NCBI GenBank assembly: GCA_933207985.1
Contig: OW240920.1
Coordinates: 126,457,184-126,521,183 of the forward strand
Direction of reading: 5' to 3'
DNA length: 64,000 nucleotides
Origin: Pelobates cultripes
Lineage: Eukaryota > Chordata > Amphibia > Anura > Pelobatidae
Part shown: piece after piece, positions 1 to 11,662 of the stretch
Position numbering within the stretch: the stretch's first letter is position 1
Layout of the letters: the number at the start of each line of letters is the position of its first letter
Notes under the pieces: model-generated
The model's input: only the letters and a program-made list of their open reading frames with translations
What the model was told of the DNA's origin: nothing
The model's database searches: none
Program-made: the position numbers and the translations under genes

Positions 1-539
1 CACTGTGAGCCCAGGAGTGCCCTGCCGGGCTTAGCTCAGACAGAAAGCTTCTTGAACTCTCTGCCCGATTTAATACGTTTTTCAGATTATTCAACACTGT
101 TAGAAAACCTTTTCAAATTATTATTATGTGTAGCTAGGTCATGGTGAAAGCTCATTAACTCAAGGTCACTGTCTGAAGTAGTGCAGGTGGGTAGCTCGGA
201 GCATCATTTACCACTATGCTCTGTGCTGAGGCTTCCATTTTTCAAGTATATCCTGCTCAATGGAACAAAGTTATTACCTGCGGCTCAAGCACAAAAACCT
301 TTTGTGTTTTAAAATAGTGCCGTATACTACCATATTTGTGTAAATTAGGGAATGCCATTTTAATGGAGTTTAACTACATGAACCAAAATTGGATGCCCTG
401 CATCTTCAAAATCCCCATAGGAAAGCATTGATTCAATTCCTTTCTATGGAGAATTCCTAATGTGCATGAGCTCCACGTCATGCATGCGCATTAGATGCTC
501 CATTAGCGTTACATGGCTGGAAGAGGAGATGGAGCCAAC
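1..539. other. No gene; MITE fragment at its right side
   Basis: No convincing exon is seen. About 378-520 (ccccataggaaagcattg, then a gcatgcgcattag motif) resembles the inner part of the TTAAAGGGACACT-type MITE copies at 5656-6098, 11663-12252 and 43336-43775, so this is a fragment of that family. The rest is unassigned. Confidence 0.5.
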
Positions 540-1130
540 AACGGAGGAGCAGGGGAAGGATTTGAGAGACATGGAGGGGCTGGGGAGGAATGAGATAGAA
601 GCATTGGGGGGTAAATAGATGGTGAAGGGGAGAAAGAGATACACAAAAGGGGCAGGGACAAGAGGCACACATAGGGGATAGGAGAGAAATGGATACAACA
701 GGGTTGGAGGAGTGGAAGAGACGCACAAAAAGGTCGGGAAAGGGGAGAAAGAGACATAGGTGGGTGGTGAAGGGGAGAAAGAAATACACAAAATGGGCTG
801 GGAAAGAGGCACACAAAGGGGACAGGGGATGGGAGACATAGACACAAAGGGGCTGGAGGAGGGGAAGATACACACAGAAAGGCCGGGGAAGGGGAGACAG
901 AGACAGAAGGAGGCTGTGGTACATAGAGAAAAACAAAGGGGCTGGGGGAGAAAGAGACACACAAAGGGGCTGGGTATAGAAAGAAACACACAAAGGGGTT
1001 GGAGAGGAGTAAGAGAAACACAAAGGGGCTGGCAGGAACCAAGAGTCACAAAAAGGGGTATGTGTAAGAGACACACAGAGAGAAAAAAATGGGGGATAAT
1101 AAAGGGGAATATTAGACAAAAGAGGGACAA
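540..1130 (+). repeat. Purine-rich minisatellite
   Basis: Imperfect tandem units of roughly 30-40 bases built from aaaggggctggg, ggggagaaagagaca and cacacaaaggg. Almost all purines lie on the plus strand. Long Pro/Ser/Leu-rich frames on the minus strand and Gly/Lys/Arg-rich frames on the plus strand are by-products of this repeat, not genes. Confidence 0.8.
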
Positions 1131-1949
1131 GATACACTATAGGGGTAAGATATTCAAAAGAAAGGATGAGAAACATAAACCAGGTAAGATATTCAAGAGG
1201 GGGATTAAGGTGAATATGCATTTTGGGGGTTTGGGTGGCAAATTGCATCTTAGCCAAGATCCTTGCACTGGCCCGGGACTGAAATGAACACACTAAACCC
1301 CTAAAGTGCTTTAGCTTGCTAAAATGCTATACTGTGTGCCCTATATTTCATTTTATAAAAGTGCCAATTTCAGTAGATTTCAATTCTATTACTTCCTGGT
1401 TTGGTTAATTCAGGGGTGCTAAGCTCAAAAGGCAGGCAATAGCCCAGAGCTCCTGCTTTGCAAAGACTTATCATTGAGCTGTAATACATTTAATATACAT
1501 TTGTAATGTAATATTCATTTTAGTTACATAAAGCTGTCTATAAATACCTTATATAAGCCAAAGTCAAAAGCCAGTGTATTATAGGGTTTGGAGATAATTG
1601 AGCTCATTGTTACTATTTTAACCAATCATGTTTAAATTGCTACACAAACCACACAATGTTTCAGTTATTTTATTAGGGGAAACAAAAGTTACATTTGAAA
1701 TATTTTTGATTGACACCACCGAACACTCTGACTGTTCATTTATTTCCCGAAGGGCTTAATCATCTGTCCTTCTTGGTGGTCCAAAGGTTTTGATTCAGTT
1801 TACCACCTTTGGTTATTTCAAGTAGACAAACATGTCCCAATTGTCATATTCCCTAGGTATGCCTCTGGAAACAGTGACTGGGAACCACCTACATACAAAA
1901 AGGCCTTTTCACAACCCTATTATCATATTGAAAATGATAAATCACACTG
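1131..1949. other. No gene recognised
   Basis: AT-rich sequence with no exon-like or repeat signature that I recognise. Confidence 0.4.
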
Positions 1950-2308
1950 TTAACCCCTTAAGGACGGAGCCAAATGTACACATTGTGAACAAAACAAAAT
2001 GTAAACAAAACCTGGCATTTGCGCTACATGTCTGTCCAACCATAATACACCTCTTTCATAGTAAATGCACCCACCCTTATTATATATCATTTTATTCAGG
2101 GGAAACAGGGCTTTCATTTAATATCAAATATTTAGCTATGAAACATAATTTAATATGAAAAAATGGGAGAAAATAAATTTTTTTTGGATTTTTTTAGTTC
2201 TACATGACATTTTAACGGTCAATGTCATAATACTGTTTGCTTTTACTGCAATAAAATACACATATTTATATTCAGTAAAGTCTCACGTGTAAGACAGTAC
2301 CCCCTATG

Positions 2309-2823
2309 TACAGGTTTTATGGCGTTTTGGGAAGTTACAGGGTCAAATATAGCACGTTACATTTGAAATTGAAATTTGCCAGATTGGTTACGTTACCTTT
2401 GAGACTGTATAGTAGCCCGGGAATGAAATTTACACCCATAATGGCATACCATTTGCAGTAGTAGACAACCCAAGGTATTGCAAATGGGGTATGTCCAGTC
2501 TTTTTTAGTAGCCATTTGGTCACAAACACTGGCCAAAGTTAGCGTTAGTATCTGTTTGTGTGAAAAATGCAAAAAAACGCCAATTTTAGCCAGTGTTTGT
2601 GACTAAGTGGCTACTAAAAAAGACTGGACATACCCTGTTTGCAATACCTTGGGTTGTCTACTATTGCAAATGGTATGCCATTATTGGGGTAATTTTCATT
2701 CTTGGGCTACCATAGGGTCTCGAAGGCAACATAACCAATCTGGCGAATTTTAATGTGAAAAAACTGAAATGCAAGCCTTATATATGACGCTGTAACTTTT
2801 GAAAACACCATAAAACCTGTACA
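2309..2823. repeat. Long foldback, arms about 230 bp
   Basis: The left arm 2309-2536 and right arm 2584-2823 are inverted copies. Examples are gtacaggttttatgg facing ccataaaacctgtac, and actggccaaa on one side facing ttttagccagt on the other. Divergence is moderate, with several mismatches and small indels. The spacer is about 45 bases. Confidence 0.8.
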
Positions 2824-3085
2824 TGAGGGGTACTGTTGTACTCGGGAGACTTCGCTGAACACAAATATTTGTGTTTCAAAACAGTAAAAAGTATCACAGC
2901 AATAATATTGTCCGTGTAATGCTGTTTGTGCGTGAAAAATGCAAAAAACTTCACTTTACTGGCGATATCATCGTTGTAATACATTTTACTGTTTTGAAAC
3001 ACTAATATTTGTGTTCAGCGAAGTCTCCCGAGTAGAACAGTACCCCCCATGTACAGGTTTTATGGTGTCTTGGAAAGTTATAGGG
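2806..3085. repeat. Second foldback sharing an arm with the first
   Basis: The block 2806-2900 (ccataaaacctgtacatg, then gggagacttcgctgaac) is repeated in inverted orientation at 2979-3075 (gttcagcgaagtctccc, then catgtacaggttttatgg). The outer arm of the first foldback therefore also pairs here, giving a chain of alternative hairpins. Confidence 0.8.
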
Positions 3086-3189
3086 TTAAATATAGTGCTA
3101 ACAAATTAAATTCCCTTGACTTTCGGCATGGGTTGTCAGGCAGGTCCCGCTAATTGTAATTAATTAAGATACCTAATTATGTAAAAATA

Positions 3190-3366
3190 TTACATAAATA
3201 TATATGTAGAATTAATATATGTATATATATACGTATGTGTATATATATGTATATATCTATATAATTTTTTAAAAATATTTTTATTTATATATAGGTATAT
3301 ATATATAGTGATATATACGTATATATTTATGTATATAGATAGATATATTTCGTTCTACTTGTATTT

Positions 3367-3402
<36 letters not shown>

Positions 3403-3677
3403 TTCACAAAACAGTTAGAACGAAATAACACACATCTATATATTTTTTAATTATTTATTTTTAATTATTTTTTTAATTAAATTTTTTAACGTATTTACAT
3501 TTTTTTTTTTATATTATATATAAATATATATATAACAATAATTATATATATATTTAATCAGTATCAGTCTACGTGTAATTTGATATTAATATATATATAT
3601 AATTATATATATATTAATAGTAAAATACACCTAGACTGTGTATGTGTGTGTATGTATATGTGTATATATATACTTAT

Positions 3678-3720
<43 letters not shown>

Positions 3721-3770
3721 TATGATCTAAGTATATATAATTATTTTTTTTTACACCATTAACTTATTTT
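3190..3770. repeat. AT-rich microsatellite block
   Basis: Mostly TA, TATG and A/T homopolymer runs, with pure (AT)n at about 3370-3398 and 3680-3712. Short frames here encode only Tyr/Ile-rich low-complexity peptides. Confidence 0.85.
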
Positions 3771-4173
3771 TATTTTATTTTCAGCCAGCAGGGGGACCAC
3801 CTGTAATTACAGGCAGCCCCCCTGCCGGCAATACAGAAGCCAGCTATACCCGGCCATGTGATTGTGGGGTCCTGCTAGGACCCCACTCTCACATGGCCGG
3901 GGGGCTTCAACGAGGACGGATGTGCCGCGGGGGGCTCCCTGGGAGTCCCCCCCACCGCGATCGCCGGCGTGGGACCGCCGGCGACCGGGTAAGTTAACAA
4001 AAACCGGAGGGCGTACAATTACGCCCGGCGGCGTTTAGAGCCGCCTATTAGAGGGCGTAATTGTACGTCCTCCGGTTTTAAGGGGTTAAAGGTTGTTTTT
4101 ACAAACACTCTTCCATGTGGCATCTCCTTCCTGATTTTGTGCACATATAATACCCTTTTATATCTGTGGAATG

Positions 4174-5292
4174 TGTCTGATCAGCCACAACATTAAAACC
4201 ACTGACGTGGGGGAAGTGAAAAGTACTGATTAAATATAAGTACAGCGCTACGGAATATGTTGGCACTTTATAAATGTCAGTAATAAATAAATAAATAAAT
4301 AAAATAATATCGCTACAATGGCACCTGTCAAGGGGTGGGATATATTGGGCAGCAAGTGACCAGTCAGTTCTTGAATTTCATGTGTTGGAAGCAGGGAAAA
4401 TGGGCAATCGAAAAGATCTGAGTGACTTTGACAAGGTCCAAATAGTGATGGCTAGATGACTGGCTCAGAGCATCTCCAAAACAGCAAGTCTTGTGGGATG
4501 TTCCCGGTATGCTGTGGTTAGTGCCTACCAAAAGGACAACCGGTGTACTGGAGTCAGGGCCATGGGTAGGCAAGGCTCATTGATGCACATGGGGAGCGAA
4601 GGCTAGTCCTTCTTATCAGATCACTCAGAAGAGATACTGTAGCTCAAATTGCTGAAAAACGTAATGCTGGCCATGATAGCAAGGTATCAGAAGAGACAAT
4701 GTAACAAAGTTTGCTGTGTATGTAGTTACATAGCCGCATACTGGTTAAAATGCTCATGATGACCCCTCTGAAAGAACTTGAGCATGGGGCAACGGAAGAC
4801 TTTTGCCTGGTCTGATAAATCACATTTTTAGATTAGGTAGATGACTGGGAGCATTTGCGTTGTTTACCCGGGGAAGACATGGCAGCAGGATGCACTATGG
4901 GAAGAAGGCAGGAAATGTTCTTCTGGGTACTGTAACATGTGGCTGCTACTTTGACACGTACCACCTACCTAGAGATTGTTGCAGACCACGTACAGTCCCT
5001 TCATGGAAATGGTGTTCATTGATGGCAGTGGCCTTTTTCAGAAGGCTAATGGAACATGAAAAAGAGTTCAAGGTGTTGCCTTGGCCTCCAAATTCCCCAG
5101 ATCTCAATAATTTAGAGCATATGTGGGATTTGCTGGAACAACAAACTGGATCCAAGGAGGAACCACCTCGCAACTTTCTGCTAATGTCTTGATGCCAGAT
5201 ACCATAGGACACATTCAGAGGTCTTGTGGAGTCCAAGCTTCGAACTACATGATATTAGTCAGGTGGTTTTAATGTTGAGGCTGATCAGTGTA
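4174..5292 (+). mobile_element. Decayed Tc1-family DNA transposon
   Basis: The ends are inverted copies: cagccacaacattaaaacca near 4184 and tggttttaatgttgaggctg near 5264, as in a widespread fish and frog Tc1 family. Between them a transposase remnant reads left to right. A short retroposon-like insertion (about 4240-4310: agcgctacggaatatgttgg, then a taaataaa repeat) interrupts the left untranslated part and resembles the 3' tail of the L2 copies elsewhere in this window. TSDs should be TA but the left edge has mutated. Confidence 0.85.
4390..5240 (+). pseudogene. Tc1 transposase pseudogene
   Basis: The remnant of a DDE transposase of about 340 residues is broken by frameshifts, stops and internal deletions. 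The best-preserved stretch (4860-5192) carries the C-terminal motif WPPNSPDLNNLEHMWD, which contains the conserved aspartate-proline region of Tc1 transposases. Upstream pieces (gacaaggtccaaatagtgatgg, agcatctccaaaacagc) match the N-terminal DNA-binding region. It cannot encode active protein. The family assignment rests on motif recognition. Confidence 0.85.
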
Positions 5293-5655
5293 GCTGATAT
5301 AGAACTACAGAGTGGGTTAGATGTATGTGCCCAAAATAACCCAGCTTAGTGAGTTTCATGGTATGTAGGTTGGTATTTGTTACTGTAGATGGGGCAATGT
5401 TAACAGGCTATTTTAACAGCCATGGGACATTAAAACATGTTACTATAAAAATATTTGAAACTAGACCCTTTTTTAATTCTTAATTTTAAAATGCTGTAAA
5501 AATTGAATACATTCATGTTATGTCCTCTTTGGATACTCACCAACATATTTGCTTTTTATTAATACTCAAGGGACACTGTAGGCACGATTACCATATCATG
5601 TAATTTAATTGGTTATAGTGCATGGAGTCATCTAGAGATGTCTCTTAATTCTCTA

Positions 5656-6098
5656 TTAAAGGGACACTGTAGGTAACCAGACCACTACAGCTCATTGAAG
5701 TGGTCTGGGTGGCAAACTCCCATCACCCTTATAAACTTTTTATTAACAACAATAATTACTTCGGAGGGTTAACTCCTCCTCTAGTGGCTGTCTACCAGAC
5801 AGCCTCTAGAGGGACTTTCGCAATTGAAACTGACTTTTGGTCCGTTATTTGACGCTGGATGTCCTCAGGCTCTTCATGAGGACCACCAGCGTCAGATTTT
5901 CCCCTATGGGTGACGTTGGTGGGGAAGGACCGTGGGCGGAGCTGAGCCAGCGCCGAGGAACATTGGCACTGGACCTAGGTAAGTGACTGAAGGGGTTATT
6001 AACCCCTTCAGTGCATCTAGAGGGGGCCTTAACAGAGAGAGAAGCTGTAGTGCCAGGAAAACTAATTTGTTTTCCTGGCACTCTAGTTTCCTTTTTAG
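5656..6098. mobile_element. MITE, family A (TTAAAGGGACACT ends)
   Basis: Starts TTAAAGGGACACTGTAG and ends with the inverted, diverged counterpart (ctctagtttccttttta). The inner hairpin-like blocks shared with the other family A copies are accagaccacttcag-type, ctcctctagtggctgtct and gtaagtgactgaaggggtt. No coding capacity. Confidence 0.75.
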
Positions 6099-6858
6099 AC
6101 GTTTCCAAGCAGTTTAACATTAAATAAGGGTCCCTGGCCACCCATAGCCCAGCCCCTACAGGATGAAAGGAAGTGTGTAATCTGCCCCTTAGGTTACACA
6201 CTTCCTTCTAGCCATACCTAGTAATGCCAGCAGTGGGTGCTGTCATAGGCTGAAAGCCATCAGTGGGCATTCTAAGCCAATCACAGCCACCCATTGCTGC
6301 TCCAGCCAATGCTCCTCATTTACCATTAAAAGGTTACAAACATTTTCTGCAGCTATTTAAAAGTTTAGAGTTTTCTGTAGAAGATTCCAAAAACAGTTGC
6401 AAACAAATGCTGATTTAATGCTGAATGGAAGGATAGCACCAGGAGACTGCAGACACTATAACCACTTCAATGAGATGAAACCATTACAATGCCTACGGTC
6501 CCATCAGAGACGTTCTTCCATACTCTCCTTTTCCTCTCATTCTGACACCTACCCACTCATGCACAGAAAGCTAACCACATACCCTCCCACTCCACAAACA
6601 CACTCCAACAGCTATAACATAGGTGCAATCAGTCCCGTATTTGCGGGACAGTCCCAAATTTAGGTGAACTTCTGTAACTGCAAAACTAGGTCCCGGGGAT
6701 CTGTCCTGCATTTTTAAAGGCTCTTGATTTAGTCATGGATTATTTATCTATCAATCGTTTTGTGTCCACCAGTCCATCCATCTGTCCCTGTCCATCCATT
6801 CCTCCATCCTCTCTCTTTTTATCTGGATAACTGCTGTTCAGTTTATTACAATATTACT
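6099..6858. other. No gene recognised
   Basis: Only short random frames. There is a short simple tract of tccatcc units around 6770-6810. No exon or repeat family identified. Confidence 0.4.
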
Positions 6859-7088
6859 TACAGTTGTAACTATTAATAATCATCCCCCATTGAAAACCAG
6901 GTTTATTGTCAAAATTTACAGACTTGCATTTTCAGTTGAATTTGAGGAAACTACATGAAGCATCCGATATGTTGAGCTATTTCAGTTGCATTTGTTTGGT
7001 TTGTTCATTGCAAATAGCTTAAAGTCTGTAAATGTTGACAATTAACCTGATTTTCAAAGGGGGTTGAATAATTTTGATTACGACTGTA
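6859..7088. mobile_element. Short inverted-repeat element with TA ends
   Basis: About 65-bp terminal inverted repeats: tacagttgtaac, then accaggtttattgtcaa, then tttacagactt on the left; aaagtctgtaaatg, then ttgacaattaacctg, then acgactgta on the right. The 230-bp size and TA edges suggest a Tc1/mariner-derived MITE. No coding capacity. Confidence 0.7.
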
Positions 7089-7169
7089 TACAATTTTACT
7101 AACTATTGTTATATTAATACATGCTTACTGTTTTCACTGACATTCCCATCTACTTACATTCTCATCAGC

Positions 7170-8345
7170 TCCTTTGGCTTTCAATATCATTTCTATACAG
7201 ATGACACTCAAATCTACTTGTCCTCTCCTGATCTCTCTCCGCCCATTTTGACTCGTGTCTCTGACAGCCTCTCCGCAATTTCCAACTGGATGGCTGCTCA
7301 CTTTCTTAAACTCAACCTGTCCAAAAGAGAACTTCTGGTCTTTCCTCCCTCAAGTGTTGCTACTCCTGTGTCTGTCTCCCTCCATGTCAACGGCACCACC
7401 ATCACCTTTACTTCACAGGCTCGCTGCCTGGGAGTTCTCTTTGACTCTGACCTTTCCTTCCCCCCTCATGTCCAGTCGATAACCAAATTCTGCCACTTCC
7501 ATCTCAAAAACATAGCGCGCATCCAACCCTATTTAACGCCGGATGTGGCTAAGGTGCTGGTCCTTGCTGTTGTTCTTTCTCACCTTGACTACTGCAATCC
7601 CTTCTCAGTGGTCTTACGTGTTCCCAGATTGCACCACTGCAATCTATTATGAACGTGGCAGCAAGGCTCATTTTCCTGTCCGCCTGCACCTCCCACGCCT
7701 CCCTCCTCTGTCAGTCCCTACATTGGTTTCCAGTTAGATATAGGGCTCAATTTAAGATTCTGGTGTTTGCTTACAAGTCCCTACATAATGCTGCTCCAAC
7801 CTACCTATTCTCCCTTATACACAAATATGTCCCGTAGACGCCCCTGCTCTCTCCCGAAGACCTACGTCTATCCTCTGTCCATACTCCCACATCTGATGCT
7901 CGCCTCCAAGACTTCTCCAGGGCTGCACCTTTTCTGTGGAACTCCCTTCCCTTCTCTGTTAGACTTTCACCCAGTCTCCCCTCCTTCAAAAAATCTTTGA
8001 AAACACACTTCTTCAGGAAAGCATATCATTTAAACTGTTATCGGGTTTTCATTCCCCCCTCCCCATGACTCCTCTCCTGCAACTGTCCAACATAACCTAC
8101 TAAGTTCCCAGTGAATACTTTTCTAGCAACCTATTTTATTACCCCTACTTATACCCTTCATGTCACTATACCCCACTCCCTCTAGCATGTAAGCTCATTG
8201 AGCAGCTCCCTCAACCCCTCTGTTCCTGTGGGTCCAACTTGTCTGGTTACAATTATGTGTCTGCTAGTCCACCCATTGTACAGCTCTACGGAATTTCGCT
8301 GGCGCTATATAAATAATAAAATAATAATAATAAAAAATAATAATA
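7170..8345 (+). pseudogene. L2-like LINE, truncated 3' part
   Basis: The 5'-truncated copy begins inside the reverse transcriptase palm. The catalytic-box-like YTDDTQIYLS is at about 7198, followed by NWMAAHFLKLNLSK and a thumb region with LGVLFDSDLSF and SHLDYCNP. Frames then shift several times (7543, 7649, 7767). The 3' end is the typical cggaatttcgctggcgctat tail followed by an ATA/ATAA repeat. Dead copy. L2/CR1-group assignment is from motif recognition. Confidence 0.85.
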
Positions 8346-9149
8346 ATACATTGTAAACTCTCTACTGCACCGTGGATTTGGGAATTAATGGTATGATACA
8401 CATGTTTAGATGTATCCGTGTTAATTACATTATGATTTACGTGTTGACAGATCTCTCAGGTCTCATAGAATGATTGTGATGACCTTGATGAACTAGTCAA
8501 GTACAGCTCATAAACAGATGGTGGTAGAGCTCTGTAATTCATTCTTAACAGCTGAATGGAAAGGTTTTCCCAGGCGTCCATACCAACTGTGGTCATTGAC
8601 ATTTTAGAGAAGTTGTCACTAATAATACTACTTCAGACAAACTTGTTTACTGTCACCATTTGCACCATTTGAGTTCTTTATCGCCCTTAGTATAATTTTT
8701 TAATTCACCTAAATTTTTAGTATTCAAAAAATAATTTTGTTAGAGGGGATTCTAGAATGTAAAGGTTGGTAAACCAAGATTTAAAATGACTTATAATGTG
8801 TTTTAGATAATGAATAAGCCATTTGATACTTCTCTGAAAACAAAACTATACAATATATCTTCAAATATGTGAAATGTGAACAAGGTTTTATATGGCTGGG
8901 GGGAATAGCTGATTTGGGACCAGAGTTTATGTAACTCTTTCAAGGTTATTCCATAAAGTGCAAATGTGTGCAGTTCAAACTACTTTCAAACTGAATTTCA
9001 AATCATTGGCCAGAATAGACGAACTAGAAGAAGTTAGCTAGGTTTTCAGATTGGCTATTTTTATGTAAGATTTGAAATCAAATTTGAATTCATTTTGAAT
9101 TCCAAACAGTACACACTGGTGGAGGAACCTATATAGAGAGGGACGGGGT
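8346..9149. other. No gene recognised
   Basis: AT-rich unique-looking sequence without exon signals or a repeat family that I can name. Confidence 0.4.
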
Positions 9150-9495
9150 CCAAACTCCTCCAAGTGTCTCATTCTCTCCACCAGCCCCTCCATGTGTCTC
9201 ATTCCCCTCCAGCGCCTCAAGGTATCTCATCCCCCTGGCTCCTCCATGTGTCTTATTTCCCCTCCAGCACCTCACGGTATCTCATCCCCTCAGCCTCTCA
9301 AAGTGTCTCATTCTTCCCCCCAGCCCTCAAGGTGTCTCCACCCCTCAGTCCCTCAAAGTGTCTCCACCCCTTAGCCCCTCAAGATTTCTCATCCCCACCA
9401 GCCCCTCAAGGTGTCTCATCCCCACCAGCCCCTCAAGATGTATCATGCCCCATCCCCAAGTTGTTTCATTTCCCTCAGGCCCTCCATATGTCTTT
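9150..9495 (+). repeat. Minisatellite, about 26-28 bp unit
   Basis: About a dozen imperfect units of ccagcccctcaaggtgtctc plus atcccc. Ser/Pro-rich frames across it (for example 9164-9529) are artefacts of the repeat. Confidence 0.85.
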
Positions 9496-9839
9496 TAATA
9501 TAGATATAGAATGGATACGGAAAAACTAATTGGGCAGCTTTTATTTTATTTCTATTTTTTCCATATGATCCTTTTTTATGTTCTGCTTTCTTTATCTACT
9601 TGATTTTAGTGAGGAGGCAGTGCTCGGAAAAAAAATAAAATTCTTAGTTGCACTATAATGTTAATACTTTTTTTTTCTAATATACTGGCAAAGGTGCTGT
9701 TATCTTTAAATGTATACACCTAGACTTTAAACAAAAAAATCATGATAAACTAGATTCATTATACAGAACAAAATATCATATTTTACTAAATTTGGAAACT
9801 TTTTTTTTTTTACAGATAAGTTTGTTGCAATCATCGTTG

Positions 9840-10195
9840 GTTTGATGATGTTATTATATATATATATAAAAATATTATAAAAATATAATTATAAAAAAAA
9901 TTATAAGTATTATTATATATTATTATTATTATTATATTTGTGTGTGTTTATATATATATATATATATATAAACACACACAAATATAATAATAATAATATA
10001 TAATACTTATAATTTTTTTATAATTATATTTTTTATTATGATTTTACATATATTAAACATGTATATTTAACAACATTTTTCAAGTTACTTAATACCAATG
10101 TAGCAAATTAAATTATTCATTAATTAATATAATGCTTATTATTAAAGTATATAATATATAATTATAATATAATATATAATATATATAATATATAG
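9840..10195. repeat. AT-rich near-perfect palindrome with microsatellites
   Basis: The left arm, about 9889-9950, and right arm, about 9970-10030, are inverted copies. Both carry tttgtgtgtgttta (inverted: taaacacacacaaa) and ataagtatta (inverted: taatacttat). They differ only by step changes in ATT and A runs. The centre is a (TA)n run at about 9950-9970. Further AT dinucleotide runs extend to 10195, where the satellite begins. Confidence 0.8.
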
Positions 10196-10196
10196 A

Positions 10197-11171
10197 GAGT
10201 CAAAAATGGGTCGCAAGAGAATACTGAGAACGGGCAGCAGCTGAAATAGCCTGCCCTTCGGTCGGTCCCCGCTCAGTTCTCAAGCTGATTTTTGCTCATC
10301 TTGTGCCATTGCAGAGAGAACATATCTGGAGCATATCAGACTGGTCCCACCCATACGGGCAGTCCAGATCCGAAATGCCAGCAAGTTCTCTCTGCACGAG
10401 AGATACAGCAACCCCAGACGATCGTTTCAGCCTTGTTAGGCATCATCAGTGAGGCATAGCTGATATCTCCCTAGGCACCGTGAGCAAGGGGTCCACGTCT
10501 GGATTATCCCTTTAAACTTGTGGAGAGTCAAAAAATGGGTCGCAAGAGAATACTGAGAACGGGCAGCAGCTGAAATAGCCTGCCCTTCGGTCGGTCCCCG
10601 CTCAGTTCTCAAGCTGATTTTTGCTCATCTTGTGCCATTACAGAGAGAACATATCTGAAGCATATCAGACTGGTCCCACCCATACAGGCAGTCCAGATCC
10701 GAAATGCCAGCAAGTTCTCTCTGCACGAGAGATACAGCAACCCCAGACGACTGCTTCAAACCTTGTTAGGCAATCACTGCGAGGCATAGCCGATATCTCC
10801 CTAGGCACCGTGAGCAAGGGGTCCACGTCTGGATTATCCCTTTAAACTTGTGGAGAATCAAAAATGGGTCGCAAGAGAATACTGAGGACGGGCAGCAGCT
10901 GAAATAGCCTGCCCTTCGGTCGGTCCCCGCTCAGTTCTCAAGCTGATTTTTGCTCATCTTGTGCCATTACAGAGAGAACATATCTGAAGCATATCAGACT
11001 GGTCTCACCCATACGGGCAGTCCAGATCCGAAATGCCAGCAAGTTCTCTCTGCACGAGAGATACAGCAACCCCAGACGATCGTTTCAGCCTTGTTAGGCA
11101 TCGTCAGTGAGGCATAGCTGATATCTCTCTAGGCACCGTGAGCAAGGGGTCCACGCCTGGATTACCCTTTA
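10197..11171 (+). repeat. Tandem satellite, 3 copies of a ~329-bp unit
   Basis: Units start at 10197, 10525 and 10855 with gagtcaaaaatgggtcgcaa (gaatcaaa in the third) and are nearly identical. Each contains gcctgcccttcggtcggtcc and gaggcatagctgatatctc-like segments, plus an internal inverted repeat, gcagagagaac with gttctctctgc, about 80 bases apart. In units 2 and 3 the first arm has changed to acagagagaac. The third unit runs directly into the assembly gap, so the true copy number is unknown. I do not recognise an RNA gene or protein in it. Confidence 0.9.
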
Positions 11172-11271
11172 NNNNNNNNNNNNNNNNNNNNNNNNNNNNN
11201 NNNNNNNNNNNNNNNNNNNNNNNNNNNNNNNNNNNNNNNNNNNNNNNNNNNNNNNNNNNNNNNNNNNNNNN
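11172..11271. other. Assembly gap (100 N)
   Basis: Exactly 100 N, a conventional placeholder for a gap of unknown size, directly after the satellite array. Confidence 0.98.
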
Positions 11272-11662
11272 ATTTGTTTTTCATCACACAGGGAAATTCA
11301 CTAAACACTAGATTTTGTCCGTATAGGCAAAATGCAGTGAAAATGGATGAATTCTGTCTGGAATGGCCATTCTCATATTTACTAAAGCCAAATCCGGTCA
11401 GAATTTCAGCTAACCCAAATAAATCTACAATAATCACTCTGATGCATCCAACCCTATATAATATATAGAATTGTGAATATTCATAAGGCACCGATTTAAA
11501 AAATATTGTTTCCAAATGCATTCAGCAGGATGCATTTTTTTGTAAATTATTCTTCACTTGCTTTTTTCAAGTGAATGAAAATGTCAAGTACTATTTTCAT
11601 GCAGGCAGCACTAGCAGCCAGCCAGTGTGCCAATAGTAAAATAATCTTTGGCATTGTGAGCG

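Larger units (their letters stand above)
1950..4089. mobile_element. TTAA-ended composite non-autonomous DNA element
   Basis: The left end reads TTAACCCCTTAAGGACGG and the right end, on the opposite strand, TTAACCCCTTAAAACCGG: a 12-bp perfect terminal inverted repeat that includes TTAA at both edges. This fits a TTAA-targeting element such as piggyBac-like. Inside are two consecutive foldbacks (2309-3085), an AT microsatellite block (3190-3770) and a GC-rich segment (3780-4080) with further short inverted repeats. No transposase frame is present. The four ~70-bp elements at 32816, 34333, 38514 and 39487 share the same end and may be minimal relatives. Confidence 0.65.

Noticed and set aside
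444..1293. Long Ser/Pro/Leu-rich frames on the minus strand
   Set aside because: They are read in several overlapping frames through a purine-rich minisatellite. No conserved motif, splice sites or promoter.
9150..11171. Regularly spaced repeats as a CRISPR-like array
   Set aside because: Repeat units are contiguous, without unique spacers, in a vertebrate genome and with no cas-like genes.
10197..11171. Satellite unit as a tandem 5S or snRNA gene
   Set aside because: No match to 5S, U1, U2 or U6 sequences as I know them, and no clear A/B box or terminator T run at a fixed place.
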